Assembly: GCA_903813345.2 (NCBI GenBank)
Contig: CAIIXF020000002.1
Location: 33,748,109 to 33,812,108 of the forward strand
Direction: 5' to 3'
From: Owenia fusiformis
Taxonomy: Eukaryota > Annelida > Polychaeta > Sabellida > Oweniidae
Length of the DNA stretch: 64,000 nt
How positions within the stretch are numbered: position 1 is the stretch's first letter; every line of letters begins with the position of its first letter. Below are positions 1 through 11,345 of this stretch, in pieces. The notes under the pieces were generated by a model that worked only from the letters and a program-made list of their open reading frames with translations, searched no databases and was not told where the DNA came from. A program made the position numbers and the translations under genes.

Positions 1-1
1 T

Positions 2-2265
2 TCTCGTGAAACGCGTCCATCGTGTAAATCGCGTCAGTCCAGTGAAACGCGTCCTTTGTGTAAATCGCGTCAGTCTAGTGAAACGCGTCCTTTGTGTAAA
101 TCGCGTCAGTTTAGTGAAACACGTTCAAGTAACTCGCATCAGGTAAGCAAAACATGTTCGTCTAGTAACTCGCATCAGGTAAGCAAAGCGTGTTTGTATA
201 GTAAACCGCAACAGTGTCGGTCGAGTAAATCGCAATCAGTTCAGGATTCAAGCAATTCTAGTAGCGATAATGAGACACACAGTAGTAGAAAATGTCGTAA
301 ACGTCATGTAAATCGTAAAGTTAAGTCAGAGTTTCAGGGTAGTAAGCAAACTCATACTAAGAAACCACGTACATATAGACGTAAGTATAGTAATGGTAAT
401 TACAAAGACACATGTTCATTGTGTTCTGGAAATAACAAACCTAGTCATGTAGATAAGTCTGAGTTACCAGTGAATATTCTCAATGATTATTCTGATCTAT
501 TTGAAGGTCTTGGTTGTTTAAAAGACTTTGAATGCCATATCGATGTTAAGGAAGATGCAACTCCAGTAGTTCATCCACCGAGAAAATGTCCTGTCAAGTT
601 TCATGATAAACTTAAAAAGAAGCTAGATAGCATGGTAGAATCAGGTGTTCTCGAGCCAGTGAAAAAACCAACTGAATGGGTCAATAGTATGGTAATGGTA
701 ACTAAACGTGATGGTAAAAGTATCAGAGTATGTTTAGATCCTAAAGACCTAAATAAGGTTATTAAACGTGCTCACTATCCAATGAAAACATTTGAGGAAG
801 TTTTTAGTAAACTACCTCCAGGTCCTAAAGTAATGTCTGTTTTAGATGCAAGCAATGGCTTTTGGATACTTCGCCTTGATGAAGCTAGTAGTAATCTATG
901 TGTCATGAATACACCATTTGGCAGATTTCGTTTCAAACGTTTACCTTTTGGCTTGAATATAGCTCCAGAAATCTTTCAAAAGGCAATGATTGATGCTTTA
1001 GATGGTCTACAAGGTGTTGAAGTAGTAGTTGATGATATGTTAGTTTGGGGAAGTTCTCAAGAAGAACATGATCAGCGTCTGATTGAAATATTAAATCGAT
1101 GTAGAGAGAAAGGTATCAAACTGAACAAAGAAAAATGTCAGTATAACAAAACTGAATGTTCATATCTAGGTCATGTTTTATGTCCTCAGGGTGTGAAACC
1201 TGATCTAAGTAAAGTTCAAGCAATCTGTAGGATGCCCCCTCCCACTGATGTACAAGGAGTTCATAGATTCTTAGGGTCAGTGAATTATTTGGGTAAGTTT
1301 GTACCAAATCTATCCCAGATAAGTGCACCTATTAGATTATTGATTGATAAAACAGTTGAATGGCATTGGGATGTTGAACAGCAAAATGCATTTGATAGAC
1401 TCAAGAAATTGCTTTCTGAAGCACCAGTGTTAAAATACTTTGATGTAGATAAACCTGTGACAATTTCTGTTGATGCCAGCTCAAAAGGAGTAGGTGGTTA
1501 TTTGCATCAAAATGATGGTCCAGTTGCATATGCGTCCCGTGCTCTTACTAAAACTCAACAAAACTATGCACAGATTGAAAAGGAAATGTATGCTATAGTG
1601 GTAGCTTGTGAAAAATGGCATGAATATCTATATGGTCAAGAAACAATACATGTAGAAACTGATCATAAACCACTAGAGTCAATATTTAAGAAACCTTTAC
1701 ATCAAGCTCCGCAAAGATTACAGCGTATGTTATTGCGCGTTCAGAAATATTCTCTAAATGTAAAGTACCGACCAGGCAAAGAGTTAATTGTAGCAGATAT
1801 GCTTTCAAGAGCTTATCTTACTGATACAGTAGAAGATGATGGTATTGATGATTTTGATGTCAACATGATTCAGATGATTCCAGTTTCACCTAGTGAGTAT
1901 TCTAGAATTCAAACTGAAACAAAACATGATGTTGAATTACAATCACTAATGTCAATGGTAATGTCAGGATGGCCAGATGTTAAATCGTCAGTTCCAATAC
2001 AGGCTACTCCATACTGGAATATTAGAGATGAGATTACATGTTATGATGGTATACTGTATAAATCACAACGTATAATTGTACCAAGTTCGATGCGTAGTGA
2101 TATGCTCAAATTGATACATAAGTCACATCTTGGAATAGAGAAATGCAAGAAACGAGCCCGTGATGTGTTATTTTGGCCTTGCATGAATGCACAAATTGAA
2201 GAGCTAGTTTCTAAATGTACTACATGTCAGAAGTATAGATCTAGCAATTGTAAAGAACCTCTTAA
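2..2265 (+). CDS. Gypsy pol, first part: RT, RNase H, integrase zinc finger
   Basis: The frame is open from the window edge, so the Met at 56 is only the first internal one. The first ~120 bases are tandem 36-bp units coding Ser/Arg/Cys-rich repeats, followed by a basic Ser-rich stretch. Counting from that Met, RT begins near residue 170, with LDASNGF near 262 and the catalytic VVDD (in place of YVDD) near 324. RNase H starts near 470 (VDASSKG, later ETDHKPL). The integrase HHCC zinc finger is near 690-725 (HKSH, then CTTC). The enzyme would copy the element's RNA into DNA. The frame is broken just after the zinc finger at 2262-2265 (TTAA), where another transposon has inserted, so this copy cannot make a full integrase. 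No protease motif was seen inside the window. Confidence 0.95.
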
Positions 2266-2482
2266 AGGGGACCACCACCATGGTCACATGATCAGTCGTG
2301 TGGAGGTAAGCTCCCAGTTGAAATAAAAGCACTGTCCTCCTTTGGTTTATGTGAAAAGTAGCTAATACCCTCATGTATTGGTCAGTTTGTGTGTCACACG
2401 ACTAATCCATACCATATGCTTCATTCAACAAATTTTATGCTATTAAGCTGCATATAAAAACACTACTGGATGAACTAAGGTT

Positions 2483-2860
2483 AGGGTAATTAAATTAGTT
2501 GTTTCTCATTCTTGCCCGCGTGTGGCCCAATCCCCCCTCCACCTTTTTTCTGCCATTTCTGAGAAAAAACACCGTACCTCGCGCGCATCCATGGCGTGTG
2601 AAACACTTTCAGGATAATTGACAATATCGTGGTACTGATATATGATCAAATATACCAGTAAAGTAGGCTCAATTCAACATATAAATTCAACATAAACTCA
2701 GTTTATTTCTAGTTATTTGTTTTTACAGTTATTTTAAAGAAAAAAATCATCCCGTCCCTCATCAGCATTTTAGATAGACAAAAAAGGTAATATAAAAACC
2801 GTCATTCCCGTATCAATTTTGAAAATTAGAAGAAAGAGAAACAACTAATTTAATTACCCT
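2483..2860. mobile_element. MITE nested in the TTAA element
   Basis: Inverted termini of about 32 bp are visible: AGGGTAATTAAATTAGTTGT at the left and its complement ending at 2860, continuing as TTTCTC then TTCTT. The element is 378 bp and has no coding capacity. A target duplication is not clear. Confidence 0.7.
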
Positions 2861-3203
2861 GGCCTAACATAAAATACAAAGCCACTAGCTAGCTCATACA
2901 GTATACTTACCCCTTGCAAATTGTAATTTATTGAATTCACAGTAAACCCATCAATTTAAAAAAACAAAGAATATTGTTCTCATGGATCTATTATTCATGT
3001 TAAACTAACTATGAAAATATAAATATGAAATAATATGTTAGCTTGAAGTCATATATAAACTGAAAATATATGTTCATGCATTTGCATTTTTCCAAAGGGA
3101 ATATTCCCATGTAAGTAAATACAGGTGCAATATATAATTTATATGTATATCTATGTCATCTGTCTATACATGCGCATATACAGTAGTGATACATTTGAAC
3201 AAG

Positions 3204-3279
3204 ATGGTTCTGGAAAGAAATGAGCGTGGCAGATTTGCTAAAAAGCCACATGCACCACAAAAGCAAGACCAATTTGAAA
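3204..3279 (+). pseudogene. Possible first coding exon of a transposon gene
   Basis: An ATG opens a basic reading frame (MVLERNERGRFAKKP...) that runs into a strong donor-like GTAAGT at 3280. The sequence resembles the short basic N-terminus of many transposon-encoded proteins, but no downstream exon was recognised inside the element. It may be the remnant of the host element's own gene. Low confidence. Confidence 0.25.
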
Positions 3280-3942
3280 GTAAGTTCATTATTCTCAAGG
3301 GTACACTTCAAGTGAAAGCTACATTGCTACAGGGTGGCCTATCATTCTGAGACAAATGTATTATCCAACGATTGTGATTTTCGAAGCTAAAATATGATAT
3401 CTTGAGCAGATGGAAATACATTCCCATGAGATATGTTTATATAGTCAAAAGTGATAACTATTATTGAGTGTAATGAAACGTATCCTTCGCTAACTGCTTT
3501 TGTTTGAGATAATTATCATGAAATATTTTTAAATTAATTTTTATGTGTGTCATTGATCCTAATCCACCCTGTAGTCTGGTGTTTGTAGAGCATTGCACCT
3601 CGTATAACTTATTCTCACAAATATCAAACCTCATTTACTAATTAATTTTTTGTGTGAATATGAAGAGTCCAAGCATTGCTTTTTTATGTTTACTGTATAG
3701 CTATATTTAGCCTTGATATCCATGATTTTTTAAAACAAAATCTCACCGTTAGATTTCGAACTATTCACGTTTACTCATTTTTCTAATTGGAAAACAATGC
3801 AAATCTCATTTTTTCAAAGAAAAAAAATTGAAATTCTAAGACGGTGAAAAATCATTAAAAAATACACAGATTCAGAATCCGGCAAGCATTTTCCCTTATT
3901 CCTCTCCGTTAAGAAGTTTTGTAAGGTGTTGGATCCCTTTAA

Positions 3943-4876
3943 CTCACATGAAATACCAAATAGACCGTGGGCTAAGATTGGTACTGATTTGCTTGAGTAT
4001 CGCAATCATGATTATCTTCTATGTGTAGATTACTATTCAAAATACCCGGAATTACAGCTTATACGTGATAAAACAAGTTTATGTGTCGTGCAGTCGCTAA
4101 AATCAATATTTGCGCGTCATGGTATTGCGGAAACAGTTGTGTCGGACAATGGTCCCTGTTATGATTGTAAAACATTCAAAAAGTTTTCTAAAGAATGGGG
4201 ATTCCAACATGTTACTATATCACCTCACCACAGCCAATCAAATGGCCAGATTGAAAATTGTGTAAAAACTGTTAAAAATCTGATGAAAAAGGCAGAAGAT
4301 ACTCATTCTGATCCTTTAATTGCATTACTTGAGTATAGAAATACACCAATAGATGGGGTTGAACTATCACCAGCACAAATGTTATTTGGTAGAAGATTGA
4401 GGTCATTTATTCCAACACACAAAAGTCTTCTTCAGCCACAGGTCCAGCCTTCTTCAACAGTTCATGCTAAACTTGAGAAAAGGCAAGAAAAGCAAAAGTT
4501 CTATTATGATAAGTCAGCTCATGATCTGAAACCCTTGTCTGATGGAAAATCTGTTAGATTTAGACTTAATGAAAAGTGGGTACCTGGTACACTAGTTGAA
4601 CAACACAGTAATAGGTCATATATTTTGAAATCAAGTGAAACTGATCGTGTTTATAGAAGGAATCGTAAGCACATAATACCAGTGCCAACTCCAGACTGTC
4701 CAGTAACAGAGGCAGGATTTACCAGTAGTGACATTATACCTAGAACCACAGATTCTAGTAGTGAAACAAAATCAGTGAACAATCCTATAAGTAGTGACAT
4801 TGTTCCAGGATCTGCAACGCCGATATTGAGACGTTCTACAAGAATCAGAAAAGCCCCAGATAGACTTGATCTGTGA
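3943..4876 (+). CDS. Gypsy pol, second part: integrase catalytic core and C-terminus
   Basis: This continues the integrase after the inserted element. The DDE triad is visible: Asp in GTDLLEY, Asp in VSDNGP about 55 residues later, and Glu in NGQIEN about 36 residues after that. The C-terminal part holds the GPF/GPY-like β-rich region (a basic segment ending in RRNRKHI), then a Ser/Pro-rich tail ending in a basic RRSTRIRKAP motif. No chromodomain is seen. The frame is exactly that of the first part once the insertion and one TTAA are discounted. The TGA stop is at 4874-4876. Confidence 0.93.
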
Positions 4877-5110
4877 AAGTTAATAGATAATTCACAGGCG
4901 GATGACAAACTGTCTATTTCATGTATAGTGCTATTGAAACTGAGTATGACAGTATAGAAACATGTTTAAAGTATAGACAATGAAAATCTAGTGATACTAC
5001 AGTTACATGTTGAAAGTTTAAAGCACTATATTTATTTGAACTGTCTATGTTATAACATGCATTCATATTTTGTTAATAGAGACTCTTGAGTAAACTTGAG
5101 TTTAAAGTTT

Positions 5111-5120
5111 AAAAGGGAGA
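5111..5120 (+). other. Gypsy polypurine tract
   Basis: The ten purine-only bases AAAAGGGAGA lie immediately upstream of the TGTAATG start of the LTR, the expected place for the plus-strand primer. Confidence 0.85.
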
Positions 5121-5263
5121 TGTAATGTTATGTAACTAGTTTAAAGAGTTTATGTATCAGTGTCTGTTAACTAGTTTAATATGTGCAAACTAGAGCGCCA
5201 TCTGGTGGCTGAATAAACACGTTTTAATGTCAACACTTGTCTTAGTTTTATACTCGAGATACA
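5121..5263 (+). repeat. Gypsy 3' LTR
   Basis: It starts TGTAATGTTATG directly after the polypurine tract and contains a poly(A) signal AATAAA at 5212-5217. The end is placed at ...GAGATACA (5263) because a TG...CA pair is expected. Only one LTR is in the window, so the right boundary is uncertain by tens of bases. Confidence 0.7.
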
Positions 5264-5326
5264 ATGTATGTGAGATTTACTCAGCTAGTCTCCAGTCAAT
5301 TCTTGGCTAGAGGTAATGCTCTGCAA

Positions 5327-6442
5327 CTAAGTGTACGGATATTTCTTGAAGCCAATGGCTTCTGATAATATATAGTCAACATGATACATTTCCTGGATTC
5401 GATTCATGTTGGCTTCAGGTATTGTTGGCAATGTTTTTAACTTTTTAGTAACATCCATTTTTGCAGACTTCATGGAGTTTAAATGTGGCATTGCAACATC
5501 ATTGTATCCTAATTTTGAGAGTATGTACTGACTTTCCCTATCAAGGTCGTACATATTACCAATGATGTCATAGTTGATAAAACACGGGGCGCACGTGCTT
5601 TGTATGGTTTGCCAATGAGGATCGGTCCTTCCAGGATTTATATCAAGTATATATCGGGTGAATTCTTCAAACGTAACTCCAACGCCATGTTTTATGTCAG
5701 TCACTTTCGCATTCTTACGATACTTTCGTAAAATGTCCCGACCATATTTCTCTGTGTAATATCCGGGAGTTGAGACGTTCAATTTATTTTTCCAAGCTGA
5801 ATACAGACGGTCAAATGGCTCTCTAACAAAGAACATTTTGAAATACTTTTTTAAAATATTGTCACGTTCTCTTGGAGGATACAATGATAATTTTCTCAAT
5901 GATTTCTTCCAGTCTTTCCACAAATATAATGCAACATTGGTGTTCTTTGATCTTTTTTTGAACGCCATCTCACTTGTCATTATTTGAGTCGCGTTTATTC
6001 CCCTGTCCAGTGCCATAAGGATGGTTGTCCATGTTGTCGAAGCAACTTTAGGGGTAAAACAATACAGTACCTTAAGTTTATCATTTACATAAAGGCGGGA
6101 CTGAGAAATCTTTGATTTAATGCTCAGATTAGGATCTTCTCTACAGGCTTGTTGGACCTTCTCTCTCCTTTCCTTCATAACTTTATCTATTGTAAGCAGG
6201 TCTTCCTTCGTAAGGGTATGTGTATCTTCCATCTTAATCGGATCGACTTTCTCGATAAAGCTGACCTTTAAAGGACCTTCATCTCTAGGTTTGTAAAGGC
6301 TGACATCTAGAGCATCTATTTTGGGAGTATACTGTCGTCTGCTGTCAATTGTATTGTACAGATATATTAAATAAGAACATGCCAGAATGTGTAACATGGT
6401 GAGAAGAAAAATCGTCACACGGCTTCTGCTACAACGTGCCAT
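5327..6442 (-). CDS. Golgi carbohydrate sulfotransferase (sulfotransferase family 2, CHST8-14/HNK1ST-like)
   Basis: A single uninterrupted 371-residue frame. Enzymes of this family move sulfate from PAPS to a hydroxyl of chondroitin/dermatan, GalNAc or HNK-1-type glycans in the Golgi lumen. Residues 10-30 form one hydrophobic segment after a short basic tail, a type II signal anchor. The 5'-phosphosulfate-binding loop is PKVASTTW (131-138). The 3'-phosphate-binding motif is FVREPFDRLYSAW (205-217). The conserved DPHW (274-277), CAPC (284-287) and NYDIIGN (290-296) follow. NAT (150) and NVS (222) are possible N-glycosylation sites. Length is normal for the family (350-430). The start is the Met before the anchor. 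Being intronless is common in expanded invertebrate families. Its 3' side abuts the Gypsy LTR, so the transcript may read into that element. The exact acceptor glycan cannot be read from sequence. Confidence 0.93.
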   Translation of the reverse strand: MARCSRSRVTIFLLTMLHILACSYLIYLYNTIDSRRQYTPKIDALDVSLYKPRDEGPLKVSFIEKVDPIKMEDTHTLTKEDLLTIDKVMKERREKVQQACREDPNLSIKSKISQSRLYVNDKLKVLYCFTPKVASTTWTTILMALDRGINATQIMTSEMAFKKRSKNTNVALYLWKDWKKSLRKLSLYPPRERDNILKKYFKMFFVREPFDRLYSAWKNKLNVSTPGYYTEKYGRDILRKYRKNAKVTDIKHGVGVTFEEFTRYILDINPGRTDPHWQTIQSTCAPCFINYDIIGNMYDLDRESQYILSKLGYNDVAMPHLNSMKSAKMDVTKKLKTLPTIPEANMNRIQEMYHVDYILSEAIGFKKYPYT

Positions 6443-6726
6443 TATAGTTACAGTAGCTCTTCATTCGAGTTTCTACCTAATGGGCTTTATTCCTCAGAAC
6501 AGAGTGTCAAATGGATAAATGGCGATTTCACTTCAACTAACGACTTAGGATTAAATTCTATTTAATAATAGTTATTAGTGGAACTACTTTGGCAAGGGCA
6601 TTGTATTGTAACGTGGATTATCGAATTAACTAGCAATGCATATTGCATTGTATTTCATAACTACTGAGGTTCTAGGTACATAACGAACGGGAATATATAT
6701 TGTATCTAGGGAGTTATCACCAAGGC

Positions 6727-6859
6727 CCGGGACGGGATGGATACACGCTGTATAAAATACTTACTTGTTATATACTTATTTACTGTATGTACTTTTGCCT
6801 AATACCCTTTATTTGGGTGATGGTATAATGAATAAAATTGAAATTGTATCCATCCCGGT
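6727..6859. mobile_element. Small TIR element upstream of the sulfotransferase gene
   Basis: GGGATGGATACA near 6733 faces TGTATCCATCCC near 6847 as terminal inverted repeats of about 13 bp around an AT-rich core. There is no coding potential. It lies 290-420 bp upstream of the sulfotransferase start codon. Low-complexity T-rich DNA follows at about 6877-6990. Confidence 0.5.
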
Positions 6860-7455
6860 CATGCTGTTTGCAATTTAAAAAAAAAATTCATATTTTTTCA
6901 ATTTTTTTAAAAAAAAATTTTCACAATTTTTTCAATTTCTTTTTCACATTTATTTCAATTTTTTTTCTTTTTTTCACTGAAAATCTCGCATATTTTAAGA
7001 CCAAGAAAACGCTTACCTTAAGTATGTTTTGGAATTTTGGATCTTTATAAGGTACGTTTTCCGAAACCCAATTTCTTAAAACGAATCTTGTTGCAACCTC
7101 TGCGAATCACGACAACATAACATTGGAATCACGTTGACATCATTGCAAAATTAGGCTAAATATGCTAAGTCAAGACGTTAATTATTTAATGTTTAGCCTA
7201 CGAAAGTTCATGGGTAATTACAAACTACAAAATACAACAAAAATACATGAGAACTACAAAATACAACCAAATACTTTTCGAACGTACAATAGCAATATTT
7301 CTCACCTAACGTCTTCATCATAGTTTTAGGAACGTATTTTATACGCATGATAGCCAAATACATCAAGATACTCAGTCATTCCAGACAGTAATGCCCCAAT
7401 CGGTTTTCAGAAAATGATAAAAATAAAGTTTCTCCGTTTCACTTCATACCTTGTT

Positions 7456-8369
7456 CACGGGTTACTAGAGTATCCGCGTATATTGAGTATGACCGGTTCT
7501 AAGCTTACGAGTGTGACCGTATTTCTGTTCCTATAAACAGACGAGGTGAGTACTTGCTTTTTATGAACACTTTCGAACGTTTTCTTTTTATCCTACTTGG
7601 TCAATGAATGATACTTGGTATACTTATAATGCCAGGCATATCACAAGGGGCCTTAATCAAGAGAAAACGTATTAATATTAGGTTGAAGCCGTAAAATCCT
7701 AGTTTCCAGCATCTTTGATCAGTTTTTGTGAGACACAACGCAACTCCGAAGAGGATGACACATCTTATGTATAATATATAGCTAGATCTACGAATTAGTC
7801 ATGAATATTTTAAATAATTTAGCCTGCTCTGTCCAAATATGATACATCTTTGAATTTTTGAGAATACGAATGTCACTGGTGCCCCATTATGGGAGAATAC
7901 GGTTGTGAAACAATCAGTGGGCCGTGTTACACTCGTTTCCATGACATTTCACAAGCGTATCCTCTGGGAAAAGATAAATCCTTCTCTTGCTCACTCTACG
8001 GGGGATCATATAAACAGAGATTTGGAGATCTTGTTCATGTTAGCCATAAAAAGGTTTGGGATTTGTTTTTTTCTACTGTGATATTAATGATTTGGCTCTA
8101 AGGCGAGAAATCTGTACTTTCTGATTGATATTCCATTATGAACAGTTACATTGCTAAAATAGCTCATGTTTAACATTTTTTTGTTACATTACTATTAAAT
8201 ACAGCATAAACTATATTCAACAAACACAATTTCAAAAAGGATAATATAGAAGTTAACCTTTATTTTCCATTTTAAGCAGCTGTGCCTCTCATGACTTTCC
8301 AAAACAGGTCATATTCGTAGCCTAAGAACCGGTCATACTCCATATACGTGGAAACTCTAGTAGCCAGTG
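7456..8369. mobile_element. 914-bp TIR element with 5-bp TTGTT duplication
   Basis: It is flanked by TTGTT at 7451-7455 and 8370-8374. The empty site is visible in the inverted copy near 12487-12500, where a single TTGTT occurs, confirming the boundaries. Termini are imperfect inverted repeats of about 60 bp: CACGGGTTACTAGAGTATCC on the left against CACTGGCTACTAGAGTTTCC on the right, continuing through GAGTATGACCGGTTCT. A 70-codon frame at 7889-8101 resembles nothing I recognise and is probably chance. It is a non-autonomous element. A 5-bp duplication with CAC-starting ends is reminiscent of the Transib/RAG group, but the CACWRTG heptamer is not matched. Confidence 0.85.
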
Positions 8370-10488
8370 TTGTTATTTTATAAGGTTATATGTCTACAGC
8401 ATAATACTAAAAAATTGGCTTTTAGACTCTTTTGGATTCGTAGTAATTTTGATTTGAAATACGTGGTCCAAATCTAAAGTTTTTGTGCCATTTTAAATTA
8501 CGTTATAGGTACCATCTTAATTGATTTGAATACTTCTTAATTTATGACAGTGCTACCAAATAAAATGTTTTCCTACCTTAAAGTACAGACATTAGGGCAC
8601 TGATACTTATCAGGAGGATTAATGATTGTTGGCTTTTGAACTTTTTTTGCTCAATTACAAATATTTTATATGTTTGTCCTTAAAATTGTAATTTCCATAA
8701 TGTTTGTCTGTCATTCAATCATTAAGTGTAAATCTTTTGTGACCATTGCCTCGGTTTAATACTTTTTAGCAGAGCAAAGGAGTATATCTCTGCATTGTTA
8801 AACACTGATATTGGATACTGTCATGGTTATCTATTTGTAAAAAAAATTCAAGCATTGAACATGCCTATATTGTAACGTAGATTAATTGCTGGGAACTGAC
8901 ATTTTCAATTCAATCAGTTGCACAATATAGTGGTTTCCAAAGAATTAATTTGGTCCGTTTGATATATAAGAGAAACTAATTTTATGAAAACACACTATGT
9001 TCATGTAAAATGTAGCATTTGCGTACTATATTTAAACGAATGGTAACGTAGACTAACATCTTAGAACATCAGCTCCATGTGTCATTAAATCTGATCAAGA
9101 AGACATTTCAATGAAAAAACCAAACCAATCATTACATATTGTGAATAACAATGATGCTAAATGTACTTGGTATATAGACCCCTCATCCTAGTACTGAATC
9201 AGCAAATTTTGGTAACGCTTGTTAAGAAACGGTATAGTCGTCATTAGATAACGAGAGCAAATATATTGTTCAAAGTCTATGCAAAATGTAAACTTCTTAT
9301 AACAACTATCAGTCATTCCAGATAGTAATGCCCCAATCACAATTTTTCTGTCGCCGTATATTTTCTCTTAAATAACACTGTGCCTGTAGTGTTATTCATT
9401 ATGGTTGTATAGAATGGTTCAGTGCCTAATATTGTCACTAAAAGTTTGGCTCCATTTGTCCACATATGTGTTGTCACAATCAGTTAAAGTCAGAAATTCT
9501 TAAATTACGTTATTGTCGCCAAGAAGCATTTTTAGGTATATGGAAGAAAAAAGACTAAATTTATTTATCACAATCCGTATTATATATTTTCATGCGTAAC
9601 AATGATGTGTAAGAAATATTCATGCAAAGTTTCAAATCCAAATACTAACAAGAACCTGTTCTTTTTCACGTTATAATAATGTCGCCAGATTTGTGAAAGT
9701 TACTGCCTGTTGCATGTATACCTGATATGGAGCTTATACCAATGTGACGTTTACCTTCAAACAAACATCAAATACTAGTATACATATAAAATATTCATGA
9801 AATATACAGAATGTCAATGTATTGACCAAGATATTTCATCTGTGACTTGTCAAAAAATATTTTTTGAAACTTATGGATAAGGACTTTAAACTACGTTACC
9901 AAATATCCAACATAATCAAAGAACGAAGGCACCGTTTTCCACATATGTTGTACTATAGCCTTTGATGACTTGATATGAGACCCTACTGTGTCAGTTAGTA
10001 GTGAATTAATAATTGATTCGCATTAAAATGTCACAAATATTAAATAACGTTACCTTAAACTACGTGAGTCTTTTTTTACGAAACAATCCTATTTGACTTG
10101 TTATACAACTACAAGCACAATGACAATGGGTCACATGGTTAGTTTTGGTGCGCTATGGCGCCACGTTGACTCAAAGCTGTGTATTATCTCTGTAAATCGA
10201 CTAAATTGCATCAAAATAGTTGAAAATATGTAAGTAAATACCCAACTCCATTTACAATCTCAGTAAAGAACATTCAAATGATTTTTGGATGATAATTTTG
10301 AAGCACATCATTCATTAGAAACATGGTATTTGTGGTGCAAGAACAAAATTTTCAATTTGAAATATATTTGGTGAAATTCGATATTAAATGTTGGATAAAT
10401 TACGTTATGTTCGGTAACGTTACTTAAAACGATTGTCAATCCTTTTCTGACTTGATTTAAAGTTTCAAATAGGTGAACATTCTTTCAG

Positions 10489-11345
10489 AAAATGGGTAAA
10501 TCAAGAGCAGTAATTCAAAAAGCCTATATTGAATGGAAAGGAGAAAAGATGGGGAAAGTACAGAAAGAAAGGGCGCGTGTTAAGGAAATGGTGGAACAGA
10601 AACATTTTTGAAAAAATTGCAATACCTGCTCAGTTTTATTTTCTTGTACAAAATAAAGTATGAAGGCATGTAGAACTTTCAGGAAAGTATCGTCACAGTG
10701 TCTTCTTTTATTGAGTCGGGTAAGAGGTAAATCTTAACTCCAGGGAATGCTGAAATTTCATGAAAAACATTCAAAATGGACGTCTTTCCAATTTTCCAAT
10801 GTTTTCTCAAAGTTTATGTAGTAACTTGAGTTACCATGGACCTTTTACAAAGTTTATCAAAAGAAGATAATATAATAATGTTTTCCTGAAAAACAAGGAA
10901 ATGCACAAATGCCATCATACTTTATTTTCAACAAAAAATAACATGTGCAGGTATATCAATTTTTTTTCAAAAATGTTTTCGTTACACCATAAAGCGGTAC
11001 CACATACCCAGGGTATACCACACCCCGCCCCTTAAAAACGTTTGTTTCTAGCTTTGCCTCATGAAGTGCAAATATGAACCCCTAACGCAGTGACGCAGAC
11101 GAACCCTATGATAATAATGCAGTTGTTATGTACATGATTGGAAATTATACTGCTTCAGTCTATGATGGTGCTTGGTACATTGGAAAAGTAGTTAATGTGG
11201 ATGGCGTGCTACGAAACATCATTTATGATTAACAGACGGGAGTATTTTTAGTGGCCTTCACCAGATGTACTCTGGGTAGCCAGAACATGTACTCTGGGTA
11301 GAACATGCAAACGTTCTTTGCCAAATAGTGGCTTTGATTCCCAAG
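10489..11345 (+). pseudogene. Decayed transposon gene in the inner copy
   Basis: A TTCTTTCAG acceptor-like site precedes an ATG (10492) that opens a 39-residue basic frame (GKSRAVIQKAYIEWKG...). This runs into an inverted-repeat insertion from about 10600. Beyond it, 11128-11232 reads MIGNYTASVYDGAWYIGKVV, and frame-broken pieces after it read WPSPDVLWV-like. The WYIG-type segment followed by an F-WP-----WV motif resembles the C-terminal end of uncharacterised invertebrate transposon proteins. No catalytic DDE region was recognised, so this is a relic. The same pieces recur inverted in the outer copy. Confidence 0.45.
10600..10993. repeat. Foldback insertion inside the transposon gene (also inverted at 13146-13545)
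   Basis: The left end CATTTTTGAAAAAATTGCAA and right end ...TTTTTTTCAAAAATGTTTTC are inverted. The arms hold the shared words ACAAAATAAAGTATGAAGGC and TTTCAGGAAAGTATC. The same family occurs at 52756-53149 and as a right arm around 23462-25235. Because it is present in both nested copies, it was part of the element before the self-insertion. Confidence 0.7.

Larger units (their letters stand above)
2266..3938. mobile_element. TTAA-flanked DNA transposon inserted in Gypsy integrase (Kolobok-like)
   Basis: The element is bounded by TTAA at 2262-2265 and 3939-3942, exactly where the Gypsy frame breaks. Its termini are imperfect inverted repeats: AGGGGACCACCACC on the left against AGGGATCCAACACC read inward from the right, 11 of 14 matching. 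TTAA duplication with AGGG ends fits the Kolobok superfamily; piggyBac also uses TTAA but its ends usually begin CCY. No transposase is visible apart from a short N-terminal-like exon near 3204, so the copy is probably non-autonomous. A smaller inverted-repeat element sits inside it at 2483-2860. Confidence 0.8.
1..5263 (+). mobile_element. Ty3/Gypsy LTR retrotransposon, 3' portion (5' end off window)
   Basis: The element enters from the left edge. In order it shows a Ser/Arg-rich repeat region, reverse transcriptase, RNase H, integrase, a polypurine tract and a 3' LTR. The order RT-RNase H-integrase defines the Ty3/Gypsy group. The 5' LTR, primer site, gag and probably protease lie outside the window, so target duplication cannot be tested. 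The coding frame is interrupted only by a TTAA-flanked insertion at 2266-3938. Apart from that no stop or frameshift is seen, so the copy is fairly young. Confidence 0.95.

Noticed and set aside
1-4876. An endogenous retrovirus with envelope gene
   Set aside because: After the integrase tail the polypurine tract and LTR follow within about 240 bp; there is no room for an envelope frame.
6838-7050. 70-codon Phe/Lys-rich frame
   Set aside because: It is translated T-rich low-complexity DNA.
7456-8369. Firm assignment to Transib/RAG
   Set aside because: The 5-bp duplication and CAC start fit, but the heptamer CACWRTG does not match and no transposase is present, so it is left as a possibility only.
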